Assembly: GCF_030817175.1 (NCBI RefSeq)
Contig: NZ_JAUSYY010000001.1
Location: 1,240,001-1,304,000, forward strand
Length of the DNA stretch: 64,000 bases
Direction: 5' to 3'
Origin: Agromyces ramosus
GTDB taxonomy: Bacteria; Actinomycetota; Actinomycetes; Actinomycetales; Microbacteriaceae
The translations under genes and the position numbers were made by a program. This document shows positions 52,939 to 64,000 of this stretch, one piece after another. Below the pieces are notes generated by a model. It did no database searches. It was not told the origin of the DNA and worked only from the letters and a program-made list of their open reading frames with translations. How positions within the stretch are numbered: position 1 is the first letter of the stretch; the number at the start of each line of letters is the position of its first letter.

Positions 52939-53355
52939 TCAGGCGGCGAGGCCGAGCCGGCGCAGGTCGTCGCTCGAGGCGCGCCACTCGTCGCCGTCGG
53001 CGATCGTGACCTCGCGCGGGACGCGTGCACCGTTCTGCACCTTGGCGTCGGTCCCGATGCTCGCGTAGGGGCCGATGACCGCGTTGCGGCCGACGACGGC
53101 GCGGCGGCCGACGTGCGCGTTCACGCCCACGACGGCGCGCTCGGCGACGATGGCGTCGCCCTCGACCCAGCCGCCCGGGCCGATCTGCGCGCCGCGCTGC
53201 ACCTCTGCGCCAGGGTCGACGTAGGCCGTCGGGTCGACGAAGGCGGTCGGGTCGACCTTCGCGGTCGTGGCGACGAGGCCACGGCCGTTCACGTGCTTGC
53301 GGTAGCGACGCAGGACCCCGGCTTCGTCTTCGAACTCGACATAGCTGATGCCCAC
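52939..53355 (-). CDS. Left-handed beta-helix (hexapeptide-repeat) protein
   Basis: This 138-residue protein consists, from about residue 35 on, of hexapeptide repeats (VDPTAF, VDPTAY, VDPGAE, then VQRGAQIGPGGWVEGDAIVAERAVVG...). They predict a left-handed parallel beta-helix as in acyltransferases, carbonic anhydrase-like gamma-class and related proteins. The metal-binding His triad of gamma carbonic anhydrase is not present. GTG 53355 follows AAGGAGGAGAAC. It could be a trimeric acyltransferase fragment or a scaffold; no substrate can be given. Confidence 0.8.
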   Translation of the reverse strand: MGISYVEFEDEAGVLRRYRKHVNGRGLVATTAKVDPTAFVDPTAYVDPGAEVQRGAQIGPGGWVEGDAIVAERAVVGVNAHVGRRAVVGRNAVIGPYASIGTDAKVQNGARVPREVTIADGDEWRASSDDLRRLGLAA

Positions 53356-53534
53356 GTTCTCCTCCTTCCGGCGTGGTGGCTCCACGTCCGAACACTGGTA
53401 CAACACCCCAAACGATCCGCGCATTCCCTAGCGAGATGCGACAACGCGAGCGCCGACGCGGGGGTGGCCCTGCACCGATCTCGGTGTCAGCCCTGAAATG
53501 CGAACGGGCCAGCACCGAATCAGGGCAGAATCAC

Positions 53535-53564
53535 TTGTTGAGGCATCCTCGACACCGATAGCTT
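53535..53564 (+). promoter_or_regulatory. Candidate promoter of the glycosyltransferase gene
   Basis: TTGTTG (53535-53540), 18-bp spacer, TAGCTT (53559-53564), with the start codon about 75 bp downstream. The rest of the 285-bp gap between the hexapeptide protein and this gene shows no other feature. Confidence 0.45.
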
Positions 53565-53640
53565 CGCTCCTCGTGCACGACTCCCGATCGAGCACGGCTC
53601 CCCGGCGTGCGGGGCGGCCACCTTCACCCGGAAGACCACC

Positions 53641-54954
53641 ATGTCGAACTACCTCCTCTGCTCGAGCCCGATCCAGGGGCACGTCGCGCCGATGATCGCC
53701 ATCGCCCGCGACCTCGTCGGCCGCGGCCACACCGTGACCGTGCTCACGGGCTCCCGATTCCGCGCCGCCGTCGAGGCCGTCGGCGCCGCGCACCGCTCGT
53801 TCGCGGGCATCGCCGACTTCGACGATCGCGTCATCCAGGAGCACCTTCCCGAGCGCGATCACCACCGTGGCATCGGCAGACTGCAGTACGACATCCAGAC
53901 CATCTTCGTGAAGACCGTCCCCGAGCAGACCCGGGCACTGGAGCGCGCGGTCGCCCGGCTCGCGCCCGACGCGATCCTGGTCGAATCCGCGTTCGCGGGC
54001 GTCGTGCCGCTCCTGCTCGACGGCCCCTCGTCGCGGCCGCCGGTGCTGGCCGCCGGCGTGGTGCCGTTGAGCCAGTCGAGCGCGGATGTCGCGCCCTACG
54101 GGCTCGGACTCCGCCCGAGTGCGTCGTTCTTCGGCCGCCTGCGCAACCGGGCGCTCAACCTGCTCGTGCAGCGTGTGCTGTTCCGCGACACGCAGCGGCT
54201 CGCCAACCGCGTGATGCACGAAGTCGGCCGACCCGACCTCAGCAGCTTCGTGCTCGACCAGTCGCGCCTGTTCGACCGCTTCCTCCAGCTCTCCCCAGCC
54301 GAGTTCGAGTATCCCCGCCGCGACCTCTCGCCGAACGTGAGCTTCGTCGGCACGGTGCTGCCGCCCGCCCCCAGCGCCGGACCGCTGCCCGAGTGGTGGC
54401 ACGAGCTCGACGGCGACCGCCCGGTCGTGCACGTGAGCCAGGGCACCATCGACAACAAGGACTTCGTCCGGCTCGTGCGTCCGACCCTCGACGCGCTCGC
54501 CGATCGCGACGTGCTCGTCGTCGTGGCGACCGGCGGCAGGCCGGTGTCCGAGCTCGGCGAACTGCCCGCGAACGCGCGCGCCGCCGAGTTCCTGCCGTAC
54601 GACCTGCTGCTGCCGAAGACCGACGTGTTCGTCACGAACGCCGGGTTCGGCGGCGTGCAGTACGCGCTGAGCCACGGCGTGCCCCTCGTCGCCGCCGGCG
54701 ACACGGAGGACAAGCCCGAGGTGTCGATGCGTGCCGATTGGATCGGCGTCGGGGTGAGCCTGAAGACGGGCACCCCAACGGCGCGTGCGATTCGCGCCGC
54801 CGTCGATCGCGTGCTCACAGACCCGACGTTCCGCAAGCGCGCCGCCGCACTCGCGGCCCGCATCGACGAGTACGACACGTTCGGTCTCATCGAGAGCGAG
54901 CTCGAAGCCGCCGCGATCTCCGCTCGCCGACGGTTCGATTCGCCGGTCGGCTGA
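53641..54954 (+). CDS. GT1-family glycosyltransferase (MGT/UGT-like)
   Basis: The 437-residue GT-B-fold enzyme has the N-terminal acceptor half with SSPIQGHVAPMIAIARDLVGRGHTVTVLTG (the GHxxP motif of macrolide/flavonoid glucosyltransferases) and a C-terminal nucleotide-sugar half with PVVHVSQGTIDNKD, VVVATGGRP, FLPYDLLLPKTDVFVTNAGFGGVQYALSHGVPLVAAGDTEDKPE. It would attach a sugar from UDP- or TDP-sugar to a small hydrophobic acceptor; macrolide-type inactivation or glycolipid synthesis are options. The ribosome binding site is GGAAGA. No partner biosynthesis genes are near. Confidence 0.92.
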   Translation: MSNYLLCSSPIQGHVAPMIAIARDLVGRGHTVTVLTGSRFRAAVEAVGAAHRSFAGIADFDDRVIQEHLPERDHHRGIGRLQYDIQTIFVKTVPEQTRALERAVARLAPDAILVESAFAGVVPLLLDGPSSRPPVLAAGVVPLSQSSADVAPYGLGLRPSASFFGRLRNRALNLLVQRVLFRDTQRLANRVMHEVGRPDLSSFVLDQSRLFDRFLQLSPAEFEYPRRDLSPNVSFVGTVLPPAPSAGPLPEWWHELDGDRPVVHVSQGTIDNKDFVRLVRPTLDALADRDVLVVVATGGRPVSELGELPANARAAEFLPYDLLLPKTDVFVTNAGFGGVQYALSHGVPLVAAGDTEDKPEVSMRADWIGVGVSLKTGTPTARAIRAAVDRVLTDPTFRKRAAALAARIDEYDTFGLIESELEAAAISARRRFDSPVG

Positions 54955-55005
54955 GCCGCGGCAACCGTCGCGAGGCCGGTGGTTAGGCTTTCGGGAGAAC
55001 CACGG

Positions 55006-56784
55006 ATGCCGCGACGCGGCCCCTCCGCCGACCGACACCACTTGGCCGCGCCCATGCACCCTGCACCGCTTCTCGAGCTCGACCGCGTGAGCATCCGCCA
55101 TGCGGGCGCCACGCGATCGACCCCGGTCGACGTGTCGTTCTCGGTGGCGCGCGGCGAGGTGGTGCTGCTGCTCGGACCGAGCGGTTGCGGCAAGTCGACG
55201 CTCACGCTCGCACTCGACGGACTCGTGCCGCATGCGGTGCCGGCCGAGCTCGAGGGCACGGTGCGCGTCGTGGGACTCGACAGTCGCGAGCACCCGGTCG
55301 GCGTGCTGAGCGAACACGTGGCGATGGTCTTCCAGGATCCCGACGCGCAGATCGTCACGGGCACGGTGCTCGACGAGGTGTGCTTCGCTCCCGAGAACCA
55401 GCTCGCGCCGGTCGCCGAGGTGCTCGCGCGTGCCGAGCGTGCGCTGAAGCTCGTGGGCCTCTGGGACCGGCGGGCCGACAACCCCGATCGCCTCTCGGGC
55501 GGCGGGCGGCAGCGGCTCGCGATCGCCTGCGCCCTCGCGATGGCGGCCCCCGTGCTCGTGCTCGACGAGCCGACCGCGAACCTCGATCCGGCCGGCATCG
55601 ACGAGGTGTACGCGGTGCTGCGCGAGCTGGCCGACGAGCGCGAGCATGCCGTCGTGCTCGTGGAGCACAACCTCGACGCCGCCGTCGACCTCGTCGACCG
55701 GGTCATCGTGCTCGACGCCGACGGGCGGCTGATCATCGACGGGCCCGCCCGCGAGACCCTGAGCGAACACGCCGACGAGCTCCTCGCCCTCGGCGTGTGG
55801 CTGCCCGTGTCGACGCTCGCCGCATTGCGCCTGCGCAATGCCGGGGTGCGCCTCGACCCGTTGCCGCTCACGCCGTCGGAGCTCGGGGCGGCCCTCGACG
55901 CCCAGCCTGCACTGCCCGCGCCGAGTACCGGTCGCCCGCGCGACTCGCGAGCGCACGCAGAGGCCGCCGGGGCCATCCGCGCCCGCAACCTCTCCGTGCG
56001 CCGCGGCGGACGACGCGGACCCGTCGTCGTGCACGAGGTCGACCTCGACGTGGCATCCGGCGACTTCCTCGCGATCGTCGGCACGAACGGCGCGGGCAAG
56101 ACGTCGCTGCTGCAGGCGCTCGCCGGCGTGATTCCCGCACCGGCGGGCACCGTCGAGGTGCTCGGCATCGACCCGTGGCGAGCCGACACGCGCGAACGTG
56201 CCCGACGCATCGGCTTCGTGTTCCAGAACCCCGAGCACCAGTTCATCGCGCCGACCGTGCGCGAGGAGCTCGCGCACGGGCTCGGCCTGCAGGGTGCCGA
56301 CGCCGCGACGGCCGATGCTGCGGTCGAGCGGATGCTCCGCCGCTTCGGTCTCGACGAGCTCCGCGACCAGCACCCGTTCCTGCTCTCGGGCGGACAGAAG
56401 CGGCGTCTCTCGGTCGGCACGGCGCTGATCGCGGGTGCCCCGGTGCTCGCACTCGACGAGCCGACCTTCGGGCAGGATCGGGCGCGGGCATCCGAGCTGC
56501 TCGACATGCTCCGCGCCCTCAACGACGAGGGCACGACCGTGATCGTCGTCACGCACGACCTGCAGCTCGTCGCCGAGTACGCCAGCCACATCGCGGTGCT
56601 CCAGGGCGGACGACTCCTCGGAGTCGGCACTGCCGCCGAGACGCTCGCGGGGCCGCTCGTCGAGCAGGCGGGCCTCCGGCATCCGCCGCTCGCGCGTGCG
56701 ACGCGCGGCCTCGAGCACCACCCCGCTTGGCATGGGGTCACACGGATGTCCCAGCTGCCCGTCACCTCGGGAGCCGCCACGTGA
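55006..56784 (+). CDS. ECF transporter ATPase, two fused ABC domains (EcfA-EcfA')
   Basis: The 592-residue protein has two ABC cassettes. The first has Walker A GPSGCGKST, signature RLSGGGRQRLAIA and Walker B LDEPTANLD. The second has Walker A GTNGAGKTS, signature LLSGGQKRRLS and LDEPTFGQD. It is the energising module of an energy-coupling-factor vitamin or metal importer, working with EcfT. Start 55006 follows GGGAG; ATG 55054 (MHPAPLLELDRVS) is an alternative that begins exactly at the domain. The next gene, EcfT, starts at the overlapping GTG (56781). Confidence 0.9.
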   Translation: MPRRGPSADRHHLAAPMHPAPLLELDRVSIRHAGATRSTPVDVSFSVARGEVVLLLGPSGCGKSTLTLALDGLVPHAVPAELEGTVRVVGLDSREHPVGVLSEHVAMVFQDPDAQIVTGTVLDEVCFAPENQLAPVAEVLARAERALKLVGLWDRRADNPDRLSGGGRQRLAIACALAMAAPVLVLDEPTANLDPAGIDEVYAVLRELADEREHAVVLVEHNLDAAVDLVDRVIVLDADGRLIIDGPARETLSEHADELLALGVWLPVSTLAALRLRNAGVRLDPLPLTPSELGAALDAQPALPAPSTGRPRDSRAHAEAAGAIRARNLSVRRGGRRGPVVVHEVDLDVASGDFLAIVGTNGAGKTSLLQALAGVIPAPAGTVEVLGIDPWRADTRERARRIGFVFQNPEHQFIAPTVREELAHGLGLQGADAATADAAVERMLRRFGLDELRDQHPFLLSGGQKRRLSVGTALIAGAPVLALDEPTFGQDRARASELLDMLRALNDEGTTVIVVTHDLQLVAEYASHIAVLQGGRLLGVGTAAETLAGPLVEQAGLRHPPLARATRGLEHHPAWHGVTRMSQLPVTSGAAT

Positions 56785-57605
56785 CCGCGGCATCCGTCGC
56801 CGTCGACCCGTTCGCCGAGCGGCCGCCGGGCCGCCGCGGGCTCCTCGCGGCGCTCAACCCGCTCGCGAAGCTCGCCGCCCCCGTGCCCGTCATGCTGCTC
56901 GTCGTGTTCAGCCGGGGCATCGTCCTGCCGCTCGCGATCGCCGTGTTCGCGATGGTCGTGCTGCTCGCCGGGTCACGCCTCCCGGGGCGGGTGGTCGCGG
57001 CGCTCCTCCTCGGCATCCCTCTCGTCGCACTGCTGCTCGGCGTGAGCTTCGGCGTGTGGGTCGACCCGGCGAGCGTCGCGGGCACCGACGCGGCATCCGT
57101 CACCCTCTTCTCGATCGGCGAGTGGCAGTTCACACTCGCCGCCTACCTCGTCGGCCTCGCCACCTCACTGCGCATCGTCGCGATCCTGCTGCTCTCGCTC
57201 ATCGCCGGCGTCACGACGACCGGCCCCGAACTCGTGCGGGCGATGGTGCAGAACCTGCGCGTGCCCTACCGCATCGGCTACACCGCGCTCGCGGCGCTAC
57301 GGTTCGTGCCGCGATTCGGCCACGAGCTCGAGATCATCCGGGCGGCGCATCGCGTACGCGGAACGGATGCCGGGCGCGGCCCGATCGCGTCGCTGCGACG
57401 CATGGTCGGCACCGCGGTGCCACTGCTCGCGTCGGCGATCCGCCACGCCGAGCGGGTCGCACTCGCGATGGACGCGCGGGCGTTCGGCGCGCACCCCACC
57501 CGCACCGAGCGGCAGCTCTCGCCGTGGCGGGCGCGCGACACCGCGTTCGTGGCGGCGTTCCTCGTGGCGAGCGCCCTCATCGTGTGGTGGGCCTCGGGCC
57601 GCTGA
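56781..57605 (+). CDS. ecfT: ECF transporter transmembrane subunit EcfT
   Basis: The 274-residue membrane protein has about five to six helices and the two coupling motifs that touch the ATPases: AHRVRG (A-x-R-x-x-G form, near residue 195) and ARAFGA (near residue 238). It starts at GTG 56781, overlapping the ATPase stop (GTGA). No substrate-binding S component (EcfS, ThiT/BioY/YkoE type) is found within the window, so the module may serve several S proteins encoded elsewhere (group II type). Confidence 0.9.
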   Translation: MTAASVAVDPFAERPPGRRGLLAALNPLAKLAAPVPVMLLVVFSRGIVLPLAIAVFAMVVLLAGSRLPGRVVAALLLGIPLVALLLGVSFGVWVDPASVAGTDAASVTLFSIGEWQFTLAAYLVGLATSLRIVAILLLSLIAGVTTTGPELVRAMVQNLRVPYRIGYTALAALRFVPRFGHELEIIRAAHRVRGTDAGRGPIASLRRMVGTAVPLLASAIRHAERVALAMDARAFGAHPTRTERQLSPWRARDTAFVAAFLVASALIVWWASGR

Positions 57606-57648
57606 CGCGTTCACGCTCGCCCCACCTGGCAGCTGCCCCGCACGCGAC

Positions 57649-57680
57649 GAAGGGCCGGGCGACACGTCGCCCGGCCCTTC
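57649..57680. terminator. Strong bidirectional terminator
   Basis: GAAGGGCCGGGCGA (57649-57662), loop CACG, TCGCCCGGCCCTTC (57667-57680): a perfect 14-bp stem, followed by TTCAT. The genes converge at 57605 and 57693. Confidence 0.88.
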
Positions 57681-57692
57681 TTCATGTGTCCG

Positions 57693-58652
57693 CTACGCGG
57701 CGGGCTCGGTGCCCTCGATCTCGACGAGGAACACGAGCGTCTGGCCGCCGAGGTCGGCCGCCGCGGGATCCGTGCCGTATGCGTACTCCGGCGGGATGGT
57801 CACGATGAGCTTCGTGCCGACCTTCTGGCCGACGAGCGCCGAGCCGAAGCCCTGGATGACCTCGTCGGTTGCGAACGCGGCTGGCTCGCCGCCGTAGCTC
57901 TGGTCGAAGATCTCACCGGTGTCCCAGCTCGTGCCCTGGTAGTGCAGGGTCACGGTGTCGCCGGCACCGACCGTGTCGCCATCGCCCTCTTCGAGCACCT
58001 TCAGCTGGTACTCGGCGGGCGGCGGGGTGGCGGGCAGCGTCACCGTGGGAGCTTCGCCATCGGCGCCGAACTCCACCTCGGGCACGTTCTCGGTCCACTC
58101 GGCGGGGGTCAGCGGCTTCTGCACCTCGACGACGTCGACGACGATGACGACGGTCTCGCCGGGTGCGACGCCGATGGTCTCGTTGCCCTCTTCGCCGTAG
58201 AGCGTCGAGGCGGGCGCGACGGTCACGGTGCGCGAGCCGACCGGGACGCAGTCGATGCCCGCGAGGAAGGATTCGAACACCTGCGGGTCGCCGACGGTCA
58301 TCGTGGTGGGCTGCGAGAACAGCTTCGTGCCGGTCGTGCCGGAGAACGCGGAGACGACGACATTCATCGGGTCGCCTGCGACGGTCTCGTCGCCATCGCC
58401 CTCGATGGCGACGGTGCGCTCGATCTCGTCGGCCTCGAGCGGCATTGCGAACGTGGCGGTCGGTGACCCGGCGAATTCGCCCTCGACGGTGACGCCATCG
58501 CTCAGCGAGCCGGACTCGACCTCCATGCAGGCCGCGGCCTCGGGAGTCTCGGTCGGCTCGGGCGCGGGATCGCCGCTACAGCCGGCGAGGAGCAGGGCTG
58601 CTGCGGCGGCGGCGAGCGCGACGGGCGCGAAGCGGCGCAGTGCACGGTTCAT
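57693..58652 (-). CDS. FKBP-type peptidyl-prolyl isomerase lipoprotein
   Basis: The 319-residue exported lipoprotein has a signal peptide with lipobox LLAGC (Cys about residue 25), a degenerate first FKBP-like domain (about 55-160) that lacks most active-site aromatics, and a canonical second FKBP domain (about 205-315) with GDTVTLHYQGTSWDTGEIFDQSY, VIQGFGSALVGQKVG and IPPEYAYG. It speeds proline isomerisation in secreted proteins at the outer membrane face. Start 58652 (MNRALRRF) gives a proper signal peptide; the frame is open to 58691. Confidence 0.92.
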   Translation of the reverse strand: MNRALRRFAPVALAAAAAALLLAGCSGDPAPEPTETPEAAACMEVESGSLSDGVTVEGEFAGSPTATFAMPLEADEIERTVAIEGDGDETVAGDPMNVVVSAFSGTTGTKLFSQPTTMTVGDPQVFESFLAGIDCVPVGSRTVTVAPASTLYGEEGNETIGVAPGETVVIVVDVVEVQKPLTPAEWTENVPEVEFGADGEAPTVTLPATPPPAEYQLKVLEEGDGDTVGAGDTVTLHYQGTSWDTGEIFDQSYGGEPAAFATDEVIQGFGSALVGQKVGTKLIVTIPPEYAYGTDPAAADLGGQTLVFLVEIEGTEPAA

Positions 58653-58762
58653 GATGGGGGATTCTCGTTTCGATCGAAAGACAAGTCCCACCAGTCTGCA
58701 CGGTTCTGCTTTCGATTGCCTGAATCCCCGCGATCAGGGCCGATCAGCGCCACAATGGGCGA

Positions 58763-59575
58763 ATGGGGGACACGACGAGGGAGCCAGATTTCGCCGGGGG
58801 GTTCGCCGCTGCGGCGGCGTCCTTCGCGGCGCTCGACGATCCATTGTGGGATCCGATCTCGACCGCGGCGGTGTTGCGGGCGCATCCCCGGTTCGATGAG
58901 CTCGTGCTCGATGCGTGCTCGGGCGACGGGGCATCCGCCATCCCCACCGCCGAGCTCGTGGGTGTCGGCGGGGTGGTGGACGCGGTCGACTTCGCCGAGC
59001 CGCTCGTCGACCTCGCACGCGAGCGGGCCGGTGAGCGGATGCCGCAGCTGCGGTTCCACGTCGCCGACGTGACGAGCTGGGAACCGACGGGCTACGACCT
59101 CGTCCAGTGCGTGCTCGGCGTATTCTTCTTCGACGACATGGATGCCGGTACGCGCCACCTGATCGAGCGGGCGCACCCCGGGGGGCGGGTGGCGATCACG
59201 GTGTGGGCCGAGGGAGCTCTCGAGCCGTTGCCCGAGCTGCTGGTGTCGGCGCTGCCCGAGGATGCGGCATCCGAGCTCGGCGATCTCACGTCGCCCGCGA
59301 TCGATACCGCGGGCACGCCCGGCAGCCTCGCGCAGTGGCTCACCGGACTCGGGCTCGTGCAGGTGCGCGCCGAGGCGGTGCAGCGCCACCTCGACCTGAC
59401 GCCGGAGCTCGCGTGGGCGCTCGTGCTCGGCACGGGACTGCGCCTCGTGCTCGGCGAGCTCGACGAGGAGGCCGTTTCCGGGGTGCGCGAGCGCTACGTC
59501 GCGGCCCTCGAGGAGCGCGGCGTCACGTCGATCGACATCACGACGCTCATCGCGGTCGGCCGTCGTCGGGGCTGA
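58763..59575 (+). CDS. Class I SAM-dependent methyltransferase
   Basis: The 270-residue protein has motif I LVLDACSGDGASAIPTAE (about residues 47-64), a post-I acidic residue in VDAVDFAEPLVDLA, and VQCVLGVFFFDDMDAGTRHL as the motif IV region; the C-terminal half carries a beta-rich cap. It resembles UbiE/TylF-unrelated Methyltransf_11/25 members; the acceptor is unknown. CACAAT is 6 nt before ATG 58763, consistent with a leaderless mRNA. It ends 8 bp before palindromic element B. Confidence 0.87.
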   Translation: MGDTTREPDFAGGFAAAAASFAALDDPLWDPISTAAVLRAHPRFDELVLDACSGDGASAIPTAELVGVGGVVDAVDFAEPLVDLARERAGERMPQLRFHVADVTSWEPTGYDLVQCVLGVFFFDDMDAGTRHLIERAHPGGRVAITVWAEGALEPLPELLVSALPEDAASELGDLTSPAIDTAGTPGSLAQWLTGLGLVQVRAEAVQRHLDLTPELAWALVLGTGLRLVLGELDEEAVSGVRERYVAALEERGVTSIDITTLIAVGRRRG

Positions 59576-59582
59576 CCACTCC

Positions 59583-59635
59583 GCTGGTCAGTGGTGCAGG
59601 GAATGCGACGCCCATTCGCTGCACAACTGACCAGC
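59583..59635. repeat. Palindromic element B at a convergent junction
   Basis: GCTGGTCAGT (59583-59592) and ACTGACCAGC (59626-59635) are perfect 10-bp arms, and GTGCAG/CTGCAC and GAATG/CATTC extend the stem inward. Core CTGGTCAG...CTGACCAG spans 51 nt, as in element A at 36422-36472. Confidence 0.75.
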
Positions 59636-59639
59636 AGCC

Positions 59640-60491
59640 TCACGGTCCGGTGGCGACCGGACGCGTGCGGTCGCTCGACCACTGGCTGAACGAGCCCGGG
59701 TACAGCACGGCGTCGTCGATGCCGGCGATCGCGAGGGCAGCGACCTCGTGCGCCGCGGTGACGCCCGACCCGCAGTAGGCGGCGACGGGCTCGCCGGGGC
59801 GCACGCCGGCTGCGGCGAAGCGCTCGCGCATGGCGGCGGGCGGGAGGAACCGGCCATCGGCATCGAGGTTGTCGCCGCTCGGCGCCGACACCGCACCGGG
59901 AATGTGCCCGGCGCGGGGGTCGATCGGCTCGACCTCGCCGCGATACCGCTCGGCGGCCCGCGCGTCGAGCAGCACGCCGGTCGCGGGGAACGCCGCGGCA
60001 CGGTCGATGTCGATCACCGGCATGTGGCCGTAGTGCGCCGTCGCGTCGCCCGGTTCGGGCATGACCTCGCCCGTCTCGAGCGGATGCCCCGCCGCCCGCC
60101 ACGCGGAGAGAGCGCCGTCGAGCATCCGCACGTCGGCGACTCCCGCGTGCCGCAGCAGCCACCAGGCCCGCGCCGCCGACTGGTTGCCCACGTCGTCCGT
60201 GACGACCACGGTGTCGCCGTCGCGCAGTCCCCAGCGCCGCATCGCGGTCGTGAAGGCGGCTTCGGAGGGCAGCGGATGCCTCCCCTCGCCCTCGACGTCA
60301 TGGTCGGCGAGCTCGCGGTCGAGGTCCACGTACACCGCACCCGGAATGTGACCGGCGGCGAACGCGGCGCTCCCGTCCGGCTGTGCGAGGGTCCAGCGCA
60401 CGTCGAGCACGACGGTGCGTCGGGTCGAGGCTCCCGCGCGCTCGACGGCGAGGCGGTCGGCGAGCTCGTCGGGCTGGATCAGGATCGGCAT
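59640..60491 (-). CDS. sseA: 3-Mercaptopyruvate-type sulfurtransferase (tandem rhodanese)
   Basis: The 283-residue cytoplasmic sulfurtransferase has two rhodanese domains: an inactive N-terminal one (about 20-135, without Cys) and a catalytic C-terminal one with Cys240 in the loop CGSGVTA. That loop is the form of mercaptopyruvate sulfurtransferases; thiosulfate sulfurtransferases more often have CRKGVT. It transfers sulfur to thiols or cyanide. Start 60491 (MPILIQPDEL) is set by CAGGAT 6 nt upstream on the minus strand; the frame extends to 60518. Confidence 0.92.
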   Translation of the reverse strand: MPILIQPDELADRLAVERAGASTRRTVVLDVRWTLAQPDGSAAFAAGHIPGAVYVDLDRELADHDVEGEGRHPLPSEAAFTTAMRRWGLRDGDTVVVTDDVGNQSAARAWWLLRHAGVADVRMLDGALSAWRAAGHPLETGEVMPEPGDATAHYGHMPVIDIDRAAAFPATGVLLDARAAERYRGEVEPIDPRAGHIPGAVSAPSGDNLDADGRFLPPAAMRERFAAAGVRPGEPVAAYCGSGVTAAHEVAALAIAGIDDAVLYPGSFSQWSSDRTRPVATGP

Positions 60492-60579
60492 CCCTCCATC
60501 CTGCCGGTGGATCACCACCGCAGGACCTCATGATCGCGCCGAATAGACTTGAAGCTCGGTGCGAGCGCGAGGAGGGTGA

Positions 60580-63596
<3,017 letters not shown>

Positions 63597-63600
<4 letters not shown>

Positions 63601-64000
63601 CCGCTTCGCTCACCCTCGTGGTGCTCATGGCCGTGCTCTTCGGCGCCGGCATCTCGATCATGCTCGAACGCAGCCTCACGCGCGTGCTCATCGGGTTCCT
63701 GCTCGTCGGCAACGCCGTGAACATCCTCATCTACCTCATGAGCGGTGCGCCCGGCCTCGCACCCATCCTCGACGACGGCGTCGATGCCGACGAGATCGCC
63801 GACCCGCTCCCCCAGGTGTTCGTGCTCACCGCGATCGTCATCAACCTCGGCATCACCGCGTTCATGCTCGCCCTGATCTACCGTTCCTGGTGGCTCGCGC
63901 AGCTCGGCGACGAGGGCGACCTCGTCGGCGACGAGGCGGAGCTCGTCGAAGACGCCGAGGAGGCGGCCGACCTCCTCCGCAGCTCGGCGGCCGACGACCA
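63597..64000 (+). CDS. mrpC: Mrp Na+/H+ antiporter subunit C (3' truncated)
   Basis: The gene is open to the last base of the window (134 residues visible). ATG 63597 overlaps the mrpA stop (ATGA). The protein begins MTASLTLVVLMAVLFGAG and has three membrane helices with the NuoK/MrpC signature RVLIGFLLVGNAVNILIYL and VLTAIVINLGITAFMLALIYR. The visible C-terminal tail is strongly acidic (EDAEEAADLL). It forms the membrane domain together with MrpA and later subunits. Confidence 0.92.

Noticed and set aside
53428..56793. Open frame of 1121 codons on the minus strand opposite the glycosyltransferase and ABC ATPase genes
   Set aside because: It is Arg/His/Glu-rich with no motif, while the plus strand holds clear GT1 and ABC motifs. 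Such shadows are common at this GC content.

Overview
The window is chromosomal DNA of a very GC-rich actinobacterium. Several signs point to Microbacteriaceae (an Agromyces- or Microbacterium-like organism), although this is inferred from style and no marker gene was used. The signs are: strong GC codon bias, GTG starts, a very frequent GGATGCC/GGCATCC word, many luciferase-like flavin enzymes, an actinobacterial HspR site, and many starts preceded by a TAnnnT -10 box only 6-7 nt upstream (leaderless mRNAs). There is no rRNA, tRNA, IS element, prophage or CRISPR array that I can recognise. It reads as dense, ordinary chromosome with several small regulated catabolic and stress modules.

Layout. 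0-8.8 kb: end of a flavoprotein, a stand-alone GAPDH gene, a GlxA-type regulator, a ChaB-like protein, a secreted M6 metalloprotease with a terminator-like hairpin in its leader, an epimerase-like SDR, two methyltransferase/membrane genes and a disordered protein. 8.8-16 kb: 5'-3' exonuclease, DUF885 protein, a small heat-shock protein under HAIR+CIRCE sites, and membrane proteins. 16-25.8 kb: HNH nuclease, a UvrA paralogue, a membrane-anchored molybdopterin oxidoreductase, and a secreted GH20 hexosaminidase divergent from a ROK repressor. 25.9-31.1 kb: an NCS1 permease - agmatine deiminase - amidase operon divergent from a TetR gene with a shared palindrome. 31.2-34.8 kb: a three-module nuclease/helicase gene interrupted by a 1-nt frameshift.

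34.9-46 kb: DUF1905 protein, mycoredoxin-like protein, MFS exporter/TetR pair with two operators, flavin oxidoreductases, a BaeRF-type protein and a GH13 alpha-glucosidase. 46-53 kb: a lipoprotein, a membrane protein/GntR operon with its operator, an ECF sigma cassette ending in a 35-residue peptide and a broken membrane gene, DUF2231/SDR and a YCII protein. 53-64 kb: glycosyltransferase, ECF-type ABC importer (fused ATPases plus EcfT, no S component beside it), FKBP lipoprotein, methyltransferase, sulfurtransferase, and the start of an Mrp Na+/H+ antiporter operon (mrpA with fused B domain, then mrpC cut by the window end).

The clearest functional units are regulator-target pairs with visible palindromic operators and operons with 4-nt ATGA/GTGA overlaps. 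No clearly new defence or metabolic system stands out. The most interesting items are the dual heat-shock operator, the agmatine operon with an amidase in place of the usual AguB, the ECF sigma cassette with its peptide, and a pair of 51-nt palindromes with identical outer arms at two convergent gene junctions.
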